From positions 1-57,351 of the forward strand of contig SXID01000096.1 in the NCBI GenBank assembly GCA_005772955.1: a stretch of 57,351 nucleotides of DNA, read 5' to 3'. This document shows positions 8,791-17,371 of the stretch, one piece after another. A program made the translations under genes and the position numbers. Under the pieces are notes generated by a model. That model ran no database searches. It was not told the DNA's origin and worked only from the letters and a program-made list of their open reading frames with translations. Within the stretch, counting starts at the first letter, position 1. Each line of letters begins with the position of its first letter. Source of the DNA: Planctomycetia bacterium. GTDB taxonomy: Bacteria; Planctomycetota; Planctomycetia; Gemmatales; Gemmataceae.

Positions 8791-11451
8791 ATGCGCACAA
8801 CCCTCCTACCGATACTCGCGCTCTTTGCCTTGGCCTCGCACGCGAGCGCTGCTGATGGCGACAAGCAACTCGCGCAACAGGCGAAGGCCGTACTCAAGAC
8901 GCACTGCTACCGGTGCCACGGGCAGGACGGCAGCATCGAAGGATCGATGAACTTCGTCACGGATCTCGCGAAACTCGTCGCGCGCAAGCACATCGTGCCC
9001 AACGACCTCAAGGGCAGCCGGCTTTACAAACGCGTAAACGAAGGCACCATGCCGCCGCCCGATGAACAACCGCGACCGTCGGCCGCTGAACTCGCGATCC
9101 TCAAGAAGTGGATCGAAGCGGGTGCACCCACGGGCGAAGCCGAAGCCGCACGCGTCACGATCACACAGCCCGACACCTACGCCGCGGTTCTCGCCGACCT
9201 CGAAACGTTCGACAAGCGCGCGCGGCGTTTCCAGCGATACTTCACGCTCACGCACCTCTCCAACGCGGGCCTCTCCGACGAGGAACTTCAGACGTACCGC
9301 AACGCGCTCGCGAAACTCGTGAACAGCCTGTCGTGGGGGTCGAAGATCGTGAACCCCGTCGCGATCGATGGTAACCGCACCGTTCTGCGCATCGACCTGC
9401 GCTGGTACGTGTGGGACGCGACCATCTGGAACCGCATTCTGCAAGAGTACCCGTATGGCGTGATCGACGACTCCGTGAGCGCGCGGGCGGTGTCCGTTGG
9501 CACGGCCGCGAAACAACCGCTCGTGCGCGCCGACTGGTTCGTTGCCACAGCGTCGCGCGCACCGCTCTATTACGACGTGCTCCAACTCCCCGCGAACCTC
9601 GCCGACTTGGAGAAACTGATCCGCGTTGATGCCGCGGAGAACATCAAGCAAGAGCGCGTGTCGCGCGTTGGGTTCAACGGCAGCGGCATCTCGCGATTCA
9701 ACCGCATTCTGGAGCGCCACGATTCGGCACAGGGCATGTACTGGCGCACCTACGACTTCGACGAACCGCAAGCAAACCTTGTCGATCGCGTGAACGGCGG
9801 CCTGTTACCGGATCGCCGGAACATCTTCGCGTTCCCGCTGGGGCCGGGCGGACTCGCGGAGAACCCGTTCCAGCACGCGGGCGGCGAAGCCATCTTCGCG
9901 CTACCGAACGGGCTGCACGCGTACTACCTCATCAACGCGGTCAACAACAGACTGGACAAGGGACCGCTCAACATCGTGAGTGACCCGAAGCGCCCGGATC
10001 GTGCCGTCGAAGCGGGCGTGTCGTGCATGTCGTGTCACGTCACCGGGATTCTGCCGAAAGTGGATCAGGTGCTCGACCACCTCAACAAGAACCCGAAAGC
10101 GTTCAAGCGCGAAGAAGCCGATGTGGTTCGCGCACTGTATCCCGGCAAAGAAGCCGCGATCAAGACGATGGAGGCCGACGGAAAGAAGTACGCGGAAGCC
10201 GTCGCGAAGACCGGGGCAAAGGTAAGCCGCTACGAGGTCGTCAGCACCATCACGCAGAAGTACGAAGCGGACGTGGATCTACTCACGGGTGCGAGCGAAG
10301 TCGGGCTGACTGCCGACGAGTTCCGCGCGCGCATCAGTCAGTCCGACACGATGGTGAAGCACGTGGGTTCGCTCCGCGCAGGTGGCACCGTGACGCGGCA
10401 GCTCTGGTTGCAGGCGTTCGGCGACATCGCGCGCGAACTCGCCCTCGGCGGTCTCTATCAATCCAACCTCAACGGTCCGACGCTGAAGGACAACACCGGC
10501 GAACTCGACCCGCTCGAAGCCCGTGGCGACTCTGCGAACCAGTGGGCGTTTAGCCCAGATGGCCGCAAGGCAATCGTCGCGAGTGGCGACCGCAGCGTGC
10601 GCTACTACGACGTGGAAGGACGGCGCGACATCAAGCGGTTGGTCGGGCACACCGCGAGCGTGTGGTCGGTCGCGCTCAGTGCGGACGGCAAGTGGGCCGC
10701 GTCGGGCGGCATGGACGGCACCGCTCGCGTGTGGGATTTAACCAGCGGTCTCGAAGCCGCGAAGTTCGCGGACCACACCAGTCTTGTGAGCGCGGTCAGC
10801 TTCACGCCGAACGGCAAGTGGGTCGTGAGCGGCAGCTTCGACGGCACCGTGGTTTACTGGAAGATCGCCGACGGCAAGGAAGGCTGGCGCGCCGAGAAGT
10901 TGGGCCTTGTCACCGCGGTCGCGATGGACCCACAAGGGAAGTTCGTCGCGGTCGCGACTCAAAGCGCACTCGTGCTACTCGATCTCGCCGACGGGCGCGA
11001 ACTGAAACGCTACGGCAAGTTTGCGTCGCCGCTGTCGGCCGTCGCAATCAGCCCGAACGGAAAGTGGATCGCGGCCGGCAACGACGCGGGCACGGTTCGC
11101 GTGTGGTTCCTCGGCGAGGACAAGGCGAAGTTCACGCTTACGGGTCACGAAGGCGGCGTGCGAAGTGTCGCGGTGAAGGACGGAGGCCGCTGGGTGCTGA
11201 CCGGCGGCGCGGACCGCACACTGCGGCTGTGGGACACGTCCGCCGCGAAGCAGGAGATACCCATCTTCCGCAAGCACGTCGCGAGCGTGACCGGAGTCGC
11301 GTTCCTCGACAACGGCACGCAGTCCGTTTCCGGTGATCGCGATCTCACCGGGCTGCCGTGGAAGATCGACAAGTTCTTGGGGGCCGCGCCCGTGGTGCCG
11401 AAGGTGGAGTCGCCGAAGACGCCGGACATGATCCCCTATGCGAAGCCGTAG
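8791..11451 (+). CDS. Secreted cytochrome c-like / WD40 repeat fusion protein
   Basis: An 886-residue protein. ATG 8791 follows GGAAG and starts a signal peptide (MRTTLLPILALFALASHASA). A planctomycete-type cytochrome c domain follows, with haem motif CYRCH near residue 37 and the downstream methionine region GTMPPPDEQPRP. A middle domain ends in a second CxxCH (CMSCH, near residue 412). The C-terminal third is a run of WD40 blades with GHTASVWSVALS, DGTARVWD and GHEGGVRSVAV motifs, enough for one propeller. In planctomycetes such proteins are thought to act in the periplasm in electron transfer coupled to a scaffold, but no substrate can be named. Two CxxCH motifs suggest two haems or a dihaem pair. 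Confidence 0.85.
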   Translation: MRTTLLPILALFALASHASAADGDKQLAQQAKAVLKTHCYRCHGQDGSIEGSMNFVTDLAKLVARKHIVPNDLKGSRLYKRVNEGTMPPPDEQPRPSAAELAILKKWIEAGAPTGEAEAARVTITQPDTYAAVLADLETFDKRARRFQRYFTLTHLSNAGLSDEELQTYRNALAKLVNSLSWGSKIVNPVAIDGNRTVLRIDLRWYVWDATIWNRILQEYPYGVIDDSVSARAVSVGTAAKQPLVRADWFVATASRAPLYYDVLQLPANLADLEKLIRVDAAENIKQERVSRVGFNGSGISRFNRILERHDSAQGMYWRTYDFDEPQANLVDRVNGGLLPDRRNIFAFPLGPGGLAENPFQHAGGEAIFALPNGLHAYYLINAVNNRLDKGPLNIVSDPKRPDRAVEAGVSCMSCHVTGILPKVDQVLDHLNKNPKAFKREEADVVRALYPGKEAAIKTMEADGKKYAEAVAKTGAKVSRYEVVSTITQKYEADVDLLTGASEVGLTADEFRARISQSDTMVKHVGSLRAGGTVTRQLWLQAFGDIARELALGGLYQSNLNGPTLKDNTGELDPLEARGDSANQWAFSPDGRKAIVASGDRSVRYYDVEGRRDIKRLVGHTASVWSVALSADGKWAASGGMDGTARVWDLTSGLEAAKFADHTSLVSAVSFTPNGKWVVSGSFDGTVVYWKIADGKEGWRAEKLGLVTAVAMDPQGKFVAVATQSALVLLDLADGRELKRYGKFASPLSAVAISPNGKWIAAGNDAGTVRVWFLGEDKAKFTLTGHEGGVRSVAVKDGGRWVLTGGADRTLRLWDTSAAKQEIPIFRKHVASVTGVAFLDNGTQSVSGDRDLTGLPWKIDKFLGAAPVVPKVESPKTPDMIPYAKP

Positions 11452-11463
11452 GTTGGATTTCTC

Positions 11464-11492
11464 TTGCCCTCTCCCGCAAGGGGAGAGGGCAA
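11464..11492. terminator. Bidirectional hairpin between convergent genes
   Basis: A 12-bp stem (TTGCCCTCTCCC type) with a 5-nt loop lies between the cytochrome-WD40 gene and the convergent metal permease. The short A run after it supports termination on the minus strand. The same hairpin sequence recurs at 30452-30484 and 48547-48568. Confidence 0.6.
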
Positions 11493-11507
11493 AGCCAAAG
11501 CAGGTGT

Positions 11508-12602
11508 TCACAACACCTCTCGCGCCTTCGCCCTTCCCGCGTCCGTGAGCTTCAGCGCTTCACCTGCCCGCACCACCAACCCATTGCGCTCCGCGCGCGA
11601 CACCACCGCGGCCACCTGCGCCGGCTTCCACGACAGGTGATTGTGCAGCCCGACGCAGCGCGATTCTTCCGCTTCTTCCGGCGTGCCTTCGTGCTGCATC
11701 AGGTGAACCGCGAGCATCAGTTCGTGGAACGCCCGCTTCTGCCGAATGTGTTGGAACGCTTGCGCGATCAAACCGCGACCGGGCGCGACCAGGAACACCA
11801 CCGCGAACAGCAACCCCAACGCCGCGGCCACCGCGCCGGCGGTCGTCGTGTTCGCGGCGGACGCCGCGAACGTGCCCGCGAACGCCGCGACCACACCGAA
11901 CGCAGACGCCAGCACCAGCATGATCGCGAGCCGGTCCGTCAGTAGGAATGCCGTTGCCGCCGGCACCACAAAGAACCCCACCACCAACACCGGGCCGACC
12001 GCGTCGAACGCGGCCACCGCCGTGACCGACACAACCGCCATCAGCGCGTAGTGAATCACCGCGGGGCGGAAGCCGAGCGAGGCCGCCAGCCCGGGGTCGA
12101 ACGTCGAGAGTTTCAGTTCCTTGAAGAACACCGTCACGAGTAGCACGTTCACCGCGAGCACCGCGCCAAGTATCCACACCGGCTCGATCGCGGTGCCGAA
12201 GGCTTCCCAGCGCGGATCTCGCGCCGACTCCGGTTGGCCCAGCAACACCTGATCCACGTCGAGGTGAACATTCTTCACGCTCACGCTCACCATCAGCACA
12301 CCGGCCGCGAACAGTGCCGCGAACACCAGCCCCAGCGCCGCGTCCGCTTTGACGCGCCCACTCTTCTCCAGCGATTCGACCAGCACCACCGCGAGCAACC
12401 CAGCAGCGACCGCACCGACCAGCAGCCACGGCGAATCCAGGTCGCGTATGACGAAGTACGCGAGCACGATCCCAAACAGCAGCACGTGACCGATCGCGTC
12501 GCTGGTCATCGCGCTGCGGCGCAGCACGAGGAAGGCGCCCGGCAGCGCGCACGCCACCGCGACAACCGAGAGCACCAAACAGAGTTCGAGAGTGGAACTC
12601 AT
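11508..12602 (-). CDS. Metal ABC transporter permease (ZnuB/MntB/TroD type) with C-terminal winged-helix domain
   Basis: A 364-residue inner-membrane protein with ATG at 12602. It has about eight hydrophobic helices and the family landmarks LPGAFLVLRRSAMTSDAIGH near the start, FDPGLAASLGF in the middle and VGPVLVVGFFVVPAATAFLLTDR near the end of the membrane part. Such permeases import Zn, Mn or Fe with an ATPase and a binding protein. After the membrane part, about 80 residues (AFHELMLAVHLMQHEG to KLTDAGRAKA) look like a DtxR/MntR-type winged helix, suggesting a metal-sensing or regulatory fusion. No ATPase or binding-protein gene is in the neighbourhood. The second permease lies at 14488-15414. 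Confidence 0.85.
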   Translation of the reverse strand: MSSTLELCLVLSVVAVACALPGAFLVLRRSAMTSDAIGHVLLFGIVLAYFVIRDLDSPWLLVGAVAAGLLAVVLVESLEKSGRVKADAALGLVFAALFAAGVLMVSVSVKNVHLDVDQVLLGQPESARDPRWEAFGTAIEPVWILGAVLAVNVLLVTVFFKELKLSTFDPGLAASLGFRPAVIHYALMAVVSVTAVAAFDAVGPVLVVGFFVVPAATAFLLTDRLAIMLVLASAFGVVAAFAGTFAASAANTTTAGAVAAALGLLFAVVFLVAPGRGLIAQAFQHIRQKRAFHELMLAVHLMQHEGTPEEAEESRCVGLHNHLSWKPAQVAAVVSRAERNGLVVRAGEALKLTDAGRAKAREVL

Positions 12603-12616
12603 GGCGAAGCGGTATT

Positions 12617-12675
12617 CGCCGCTTGCGGCTTCGCGGGCGCACCGACGTGATGCAGACGCGAGGCCGCAAGCGGCG
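12617..12675. repeat. Inverted repeat in permease leader
   Basis: Perfect 13-bp arms (CGCCGCTTGCGGC at 12617-12629, complement at 12663-12675) lie immediately upstream of the winged-helix permease. The stem core GCCGCAAGCGGC recurs at 29462-29477. Confidence 0.7.
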
Positions 12676-12687
12676 GAAGAGTTGCGG

Positions 12688-13695
12688 TCACGGCAGGCTG
12701 ATGACGGCCCCTGAGCGAATGTCGCCCATCGGTTGGAAAACGGTCTGGGCAACATTGTACGTAATCGTGCGAACCGAGCCGTCGGCGAGAACGACGTTCA
12801 CACCGCTGAGGTGCTGGCTCCCGAACCGGAACGTGTCGCCCAAACCGGGTTGGTCCTTCAGCGGCGGGTTAGCCGTGCTCCGGCACACGTCGTTGTTCAT
12901 CCCGGTGAACGCACACTCGTTGTCCCCGGGGTCGGCGCCAGTGGTGTAGTTGGTCGGGTTCAGGTACTTTTCTCCGAGCATCACCTGATTGGTCGTGCCT
13001 TTGGTGATGTCGGTGATCCGCACTCGACTGCAACTGTAGGCAATGCCGTTGAACGTGGTGGGGTTCGCCGCGCCAGAGCCACCCCCGGTCGCCCAGTACG
13101 CCGGGTTACTCCCGGTCGCCAAGTCCGGTGGCCCGGCGAAGGACTCGACTGAGCCGGTCGAGGACACACATATTGCGTAATCCGTCCGGGCGAACACGGT
13201 GGAGGCGTTGGCATTGTAGTAGGTGACACTGCCCCCAGTGATCGGGAGCGCTTGCCGGCGGCTCGGACAGATGAAGAACGCGACGGGCGTCGCATTCCGG
13301 GTGGTGTAAGCGGTCAGTTGCGCGGCCCCAGTCTGCCCCTTTCCCATGTCGTACAGGCTCGCCTGTTCCACGAACGGCAGGAGGCTGAACACCCACCCGC
13401 CGGGTTGCTCGGGGCCGCTGCCGCGGTCCGCGTCACCGGTCCAGTACCACCCCCACCCGGCCGACGGGAACGCGCCCGTTGTATCGTGGCAGTTGTGCAT
13501 CCCCAGGCCCAGTTGCTTGAGGTTGTTTGTGCACTTCATGCGGGCGGCGGCTTCGCGCACCTTCTGCACTGCGGGCAGCAGCAACCCGATCAGGATTGCG
13601 ATAATGGCGATCACCACCAGTAACTCGATCAACGTGAACCCCGCACGATTCGCACGGCGTGGGCGGTCGAAAGGCGGTCGAAAGAGAGAGAACAT
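12688..13695 (-). CDS. DUF1559 protein with type IV prepilin-like N-terminus
   Basis: A 335-residue protein. It opens with a short basic leader, then [20 protein letters not shown], the prepilin-peptidase cleavage motif and hydrophobic spine (about residues 19-41). [22 protein letters not shown] follows, and the C-terminal end has [20 protein letters not shown], the two signatures of DUF1559. This family is hugely expanded in planctomycetes, where members are presumed pseudopilins or surface proteins of unknown use. It sits between two metal permease genes on the same strand, 63 nt after the EF-hand lipoprotein gene, so the two may work as a surface pair. Confidence 0.92.
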   Translation of the reverse strand: MFSLFRPPFDRPRRANRAGFTLIELLVVIAIIAILIGLLLPAVQKVREAAARMKCTNNLKQLGLGMHNCHDTTGAFPSAGWGWYWTGDADRGSGPEQPGGWVFSLLPFVEQASLYDMGKGQTGAAQLTAYTTRNATPVAFFICPSRRQALPITGGSVTYYNANASTVFARTDYAICVSSTGSVESFAGPPDLATGSNPAYWATGGGSGAANPTTFNGIAYSCSRVRITDITKGTTNQVMLGEKYLNPTNYTTGADPGDNECAFTGMNNDVCRSTANPPLKDQPGLGDTFRFGSQHLSGVNVVLADGSVRTITYNVAQTVFQPMGDIRSGAVISLP

Positions 13696-13758
13696 AGACG
13701 GACTCCGAACGGATGGAAACGGAAAGATAGAAATGACCCGGTGGTCCGAATATCGGAA

Positions 13759-14370
13759 CTACCGGGAGGACAGCGCAAACAAAAGCGGCTGACTTCCCCG
13801 ACCGCCGAACACCTCGGCTCCGAGGGTGGTCTGGACGTTGTATCTGACGGGGAGGTTCTTCCCGCCCGCGTCGGACCGCGTCACCTTGACCCGGTACAAG
13901 CCGGGTTGAAGTCCCGGTTGCTCCTTCCCGTCGATCACGAACTTGGGGACGGTTCCGTTGGCCTGACTCTTCCCGGTCGCCTCCTGAATCGTCCCACCCA
14001 TGCACGCCTCGGGAACGAACTGAACTGTCGCATCGGCCAGTGGGACGCCGTCCAGGGTAACCGACACGGGAACGGAAATCAGACCGGTGTTCGCCGCGGA
14101 GTAGCTCTCGAACCGGGCACGCAACTCGTCTTTCGAGACTTTCCCGTCCCGGTTCGCATCGACCCCCCCGAGTACCCCTTTGAGGGCGGGGAACACGTCG
14201 AGTTCCGACCCCTCGATGAAACCGTTCTTATTACGGTCGTACTCGGTGAACGCCGCTTCCACCATGGCAGTTGCGTCAAACGGCGCAGGGGGAGGAATTT
14301 CCGGCGGTGCGGGGCTTCCGCACCCGGCCACGAAGAGCAGACCCGGAACCGTTAGAAGGAGTGCGCGCAT
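13759..14370 (-). CDS. Lipoprotein with two EF-hand motifs
   Basis: A 203-residue protein with a lipobox (LLFVAGC, Cys at about residue 17), so it is predicted to be lipid-anchored at the cell envelope. Two calcium-binding loops are visible, DRNKNGFIEGSE (about 44-55) and DANRDGKVSKDE (about 70-81), both with the D-x-[DN]-x-[DN]-G pattern. The C-terminal half resembles the transthyretin/carboxypeptidase-regulatory-like fold common in planctomycete lipoproteins (DGVPLADATVQFVPE, then GLQPGLYRVKV). Its position just upstream of the DUF1559 gene matches a recurring pairing of DUF1559 proteins with small lipoproteins in this phylum. Its ligand is unknown beyond likely Ca2+. Confidence 0.8.
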   Translation of the reverse strand: MRALLLTVPGLLFVAGCGSPAPPEIPPPAPFDATAMVEAAFTEYDRNKNGFIEGSELDVFPALKGVLGGVDANRDGKVSKDELRARFESYSAANTGLISVPVSVTLDGVPLADATVQFVPEACMGGTIQEATGKSQANGTVPKFVIDGKEQPGLQPGLYRVKVTRSDAGGKNLPVRYNVQTTLGAEVFGGRGSQPLLFALSSR

Positions 14371-14487
14371 TGCAACCTGCGACCGTTTGCTGGAGGTCGG
14401 AGAATACGAGTGAGTTTAGCTCAACGGGAACCGATTTCCCAGAGATTCTTCCCAGGCCGGGAATCGGCCGTCAAGTATCGGCGGCTG

Positions 14488-15414
14488 TTAACTCGGGCCG
14501 GTAGAGGGCGCAGCCGACCCCACAGTCCGGCGCAGTGTCCACACCCACCCGCGAGCGGTGCCGAAGACGAGCGACAGCAGCACAAGTGCGGTGGCGCACA
14601 GCACGATGGTCGGGCCGGTCGGCACCGAACCGGCTTTCGGGAACTGGTAACTCAACAGGTGGCTCCCGATCGTGCCGGCGATACCCGCGAGCGCACCGAA
14701 CAATCCCGCGAGCAGCACCACACGCCCGAGTCGGTCCGTCCACTGCCGCGCCGCGACACACGGCGCGATCAGTAGCGCCGTCATTAACACCACCCCCACC
14801 GCCTTCAGCCCGATCACGACCGCGACGACAGTAAGCGTCGTGAGCAGCAGTTCCACCGCGCGCACGGGGAAGCCCAGGCTCGCGGCGAACGCCGGGTCGA
14901 AGCTCACCACTTTGAACTGCTTCCACAACACGAGGATCGTGAGGAGCGTGAGTACGCCGAAGCCGCCGATCACCCACAGGTCCGACACAGCGACCAGCGC
15001 GGCCTGGCCGAACAGGTAGCGCTCCAGCGGCGTGAGTGCTGCCCCCGTGACGTTCCGTTGGATGTAGGTGAAGAGCACCAGACCCAGCCCGAAGAACACC
15101 GCCAATACGCCCGCGAGCGCGGAGTCGAACGGTACCCGCGAGCGGCGCGTGATTTGCGTGACGATCAGCATCGCGAGCCACCCGGCCACGGCCCCGCCCA
15201 GCACGAGCGCGAGCGGCGCGCGCCCGCCGACCAGGAACGCCGCCGCGACGCCCGGCAGCGCCGCGTGCGCCACCGCGTCGCCTTGAAGACTCTGCCGGCG
15301 CAACACCGCGAACGATCCCACCGTGCCCGCGACGAGGCCTAGCGCGGTCGTGCCCGCCGCCGGCACCCACAGAGCGGAGGTGTTCAACTGCGATAAGAGG
15401 TCGTCAATCGTCAC
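14488..15414 (-). CDS. Metal ABC transporter permease (ZnuB/MntB type)
   Basis: A 308-residue inner-membrane permease. The GTG start at 15414 overlaps the stop of the upstream CDF gene as GTGA. An in-frame ATG lies further upstream at 15483, but it would sit inside that gene. Landmarks are SFAVLRRQSLQGDAVAHAAL, SFDPAFAASLGFPVRAVE and VVLMTALLIAPCVAARQWTDR, with about eight or nine membrane helices. It lacks the winged-helix tail of its paralogue at 11508-12602. Coupling to a cation exporter is unusual, because the two protein types move metal in opposite directions. The ATPase and binding protein must be encoded elsewhere or be missing. Confidence 0.85.
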   Translation of the reverse strand: MTIDDLLSQLNTSALWVPAAGTTALGLVAGTVGSFAVLRRQSLQGDAVAHAALPGVAAAFLVGGRAPLALVLGGAVAGWLAMLIVTQITRRSRVPFDSALAGVLAVFFGLGLVLFTYIQRNVTGAALTPLERYLFGQAALVAVSDLWVIGGFGVLTLLTILVLWKQFKVVSFDPAFAASLGFPVRAVELLLTTLTVVAVVIGLKAVGVVLMTALLIAPCVAARQWTDRLGRVVLLAGLFGALAGIAGTIGSHLLSYQFPKAGSVPTGPTIVLCATALVLLSLVFGTARGWVWTLRRTVGSAAPSTGPS

Positions 15415-16358
15415 GGCGTCTGGCTGGGTTGTGTCGGCGGGGTGGGTTCTTCGCCCAGTCGCCGCAAGTATTCGGGTTCCCACGATTCCTGTTCGTCTAC
15501 CGGTTCCACGTGAATCGTCACGGCCACTTCCGGCATTGCGGCTTCGAGTGCGGCTTCGAGTTTCGTCGCGAGGCGGTGTCCTTCACGCACCGAGACGTCG
15601 CCGTTCACGAGCAGGTGGAACTCCACAAACCGGCGTGCGCCGGACAGTCGCGTGCGCAGTAGATGGAACGTCGCGCCTGCGGGCAGATTGGTGCGGATCA
15701 CCTCGCGAATCCGGTCACGCTCTTGGAGGGGAATGGCGTGATCCATCAGCCCGTCGAACGACCGCCTGATCAGGCCAAGCCCGGTCCATGTGATGTGGAA
15801 TCCCATTGCGAGTGCGAGTAGTGAATCGAAGAACGTACGGCCTGTGAGGTACACAAGCGCCAGCCCGAGCAGAACGCCGACGGAGGTCCACACGTCGGCC
15901 ATGAGGTGCTTGCCGTCGGCTTCCATTACGATGGACTTGTGGACGCGCCCGTGGTGTAGCAGAACGCGCGCGACCGCGAAGTTCACGACCGACGCGGCCA
16001 GCGCGAGGCCGCTGCCGAGTTCGATCGCTTCGATTGGTTCGGGGGAGATGAGCCGGCGGATGCCATAGCCAGCGGCGCCGAAACCGGCGAGTACGATCAG
16101 CACGCCTTCGAGGCCGCTCGACAGGAACTCGATCTTTTCGTGACCGTAGGTGTGCGACGGGTCCGCGGGCCGAGAGGCATACCACAGCGCGAAGTACGCG
16201 GTGATGGCCGCGAGCAGGTTCACGACGGATTCGAGCGCGTCGGTGAGCAACCCGACCGAGCCGGTCAGCGCGTAGGCGGTACTCTTCATCCCGATGGTGA
16301 TGAGCGCGGCGACGATTGAGAGCGCCACCGGCCAGCGCAGCCGCGCGAGAGGTTCCAT
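15411..16358 (-). CDS. Cation diffusion facilitator family transporter
   Basis: A 315-residue CDF antiporter with six predicted helices and a cytoplasmic C-terminal domain. ATG 16358 is chosen over a longer frame because MEPLARLRWPVALSIVAAL opens directly into helix 1. The conserved HTYGHEKIE loop after helix 2 and HLMADVW (HxxxD of helix 5) are present. In helix 2, however, the site residues that align with the usual D/H-xxx-D appear as E and N (LTDALESVVNLL), so metal preference may differ from the zinc type. The C-terminal domain has GARRFVEFHLLV and VTIHVEP, typical of the family. It is coupled to the downstream permease by a 4-nt overlap. Confidence 0.88.
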   Translation of the reverse strand: MEPLARLRWPVALSIVAALITIGMKSTAYALTGSVGLLTDALESVVNLLAAITAYFALWYASRPADPSHTYGHEKIEFLSSGLEGVLIVLAGFGAAGYGIRRLISPEPIEAIELGSGLALAASVVNFAVARVLLHHGRVHKSIVMEADGKHLMADVWTSVGVLLGLALVYLTGRTFFDSLLALAMGFHITWTGLGLIRRSFDGLMDHAIPLQERDRIREVIRTNLPAGATFHLLRTRLSGARRFVEFHLLVNGDVSVREGHRLATKLEAALEAAMPEVAVTIHVEPVDEQESWEPEYLRRLGEEPTPPTQPSQTP

Positions 16359-16371
16359 GCGGGCATTGTAG

Positions 16372-16454
16372 AAGAGAAGGGGAGAAGGGGTGAAAGGGAG
16401 AAGGGAGTTAGAAGACAACCACAGTGTCATCTCACTCCCTTCTCCCCTTCTCTT
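16372..16454. repeat. Inverted repeat overlapping a stop codon
   Basis: Perfect 18-bp arms at 16372-16389 and 16437-16454 are built from the word AGAAGGGG. The right arm overlaps the stop codon of the minus-strand tetratricopeptide gene (16453-16455). It lies between that gene and the CDF gene. Confidence 0.75.
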
Positions 16455-17217
16455 ACTTTCGGCCGGTCAACTCGCCGATGCGTTTCTCGGCCTGACGGAT
16501 GTGTTCGGTGTTGGTGTCGTGTTCGACCACGGCGCGGTACAGTTCGATGGCCTTCGCGCGCTCGTTCAGTTGACGGTCGTAAAGAACGGCAGCGCGGAGC
16601 CGGGCGTCGGTGCGTCCCCCTTTCACCCACTGGAAAGACCGCTCGAAGTATCTCGCGGCACGGTCGTACTGCTTGTACGCGCGACTCTCGTAGATGTCGC
16701 CGAGTTGGTACGCCACGTCGCCAATCTTGTCCGAACTCGGGTATTTCTCCAGCACCTCGCGGAGCAGGAGTTCGGCCCGGCGCATGTTCAGGATGTAGTC
16801 GTCGCCCAGACCCTTCCCCTTGTACTCCATCGAGGCCTTGTACAGTTCGTTGGCCTCGCGCACGTTGACGCGGGCTTCGAGTGTGGGCGGGGGCACGTCC
16901 TTCACGTCAAGGTTGTACGACGGCTTCAACAGGAGGTGGTAGGCCATCAGTTCTCGCTCGACCCACATGAGCCGCTGCTTCTCGCCGCTCTTGGTGTAGT
17001 GTTCGTGGAGCGCCTTGAGGCTGTTCTCGTACTCCTTGCGGGCGGCGATGTTCCGCTCGACGAGTTGCACGTCGGTGGCGGTGGGTGGGGGGTTGTCTCC
17101 AGACGGCACCGCGGCCGTCTTGGCCGGTTCGGTTAGCGGTTTGCTCGGCTGGGCGGCCACGGCCCACCCAACCGTGGCCACGCCCACCCCGGCCAGCCCC
17201 AGCAGCATCATTCTCAT
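16453..17217 (-). CDS. Exported tetratricopeptide-like protein
   Basis: A 254-residue protein with a signal peptide (MRMMLLGLAGVGVATVGWAVAAQ). A helical segment (about 50-90) follows, then two or three TPR-like helix pairs in the C-terminal half: AELLLREVLEKYPSSDKIGD, YDRAARYFERSFQWV and AKAIELYRAVVEHDTNTEHI. The pattern resembles YbgF/BamD-type periplasmic TPR proteins, but the diagnostic partners (tol-pal) are absent. It is separated from the CDF gene by a palindromic spacer and from the YacL-like gene by another. Its partner protein is unknown. Confidence 0.7.
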   Translation of the reverse strand: MRMMLLGLAGVGVATVGWAVAAQPSKPLTEPAKTAAVPSGDNPPPTATDVQLVERNIAARKEYENSLKALHEHYTKSGEKQRLMWVERELMAYHLLLKPSYNLDVKDVPPPTLEARVNVREANELYKASMEYKGKGLGDDYILNMRRAELLLREVLEKYPSSDKIGDVAYQLGDIYESRAYKQYDRAARYFERSFQWVKGGRTDARLRAAVLYDRQLNERAKAIELYRAVVEHDTNTEHIRQAEKRIGELTGRK

Positions 17218-17226
17218 ATTCGGAAC

Positions 17227-17370
17227 CCCACATCAGAGATCAGAGGACAGAGATTCAGTGGATAGAAGACAGGAAGGGCAGAGGGCGGAAGTTAGAGAAG
17301 ACAAACGCTCTTTGTCTTGTGATCTCTGCCTTCTGATCTCTGTTCTTTGCTCTCTGTCCTCTGTTGTGGG
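17227..17370. repeat. Word-array inverted repeat in spacer
   Basis: The left side holds repeated CAGAGGACAGAG-like words and the right side their complement (CTCTGTCCTCTG), bracketed by CCCCACA and TGTGGGG. It fills almost the whole spacer between the YacL-like gene and the TPR gene. Similar words continue at 18530-18590 upstream of the YacL-like gene. Confidence 0.65.
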
Positions 17371-17371
17371 G

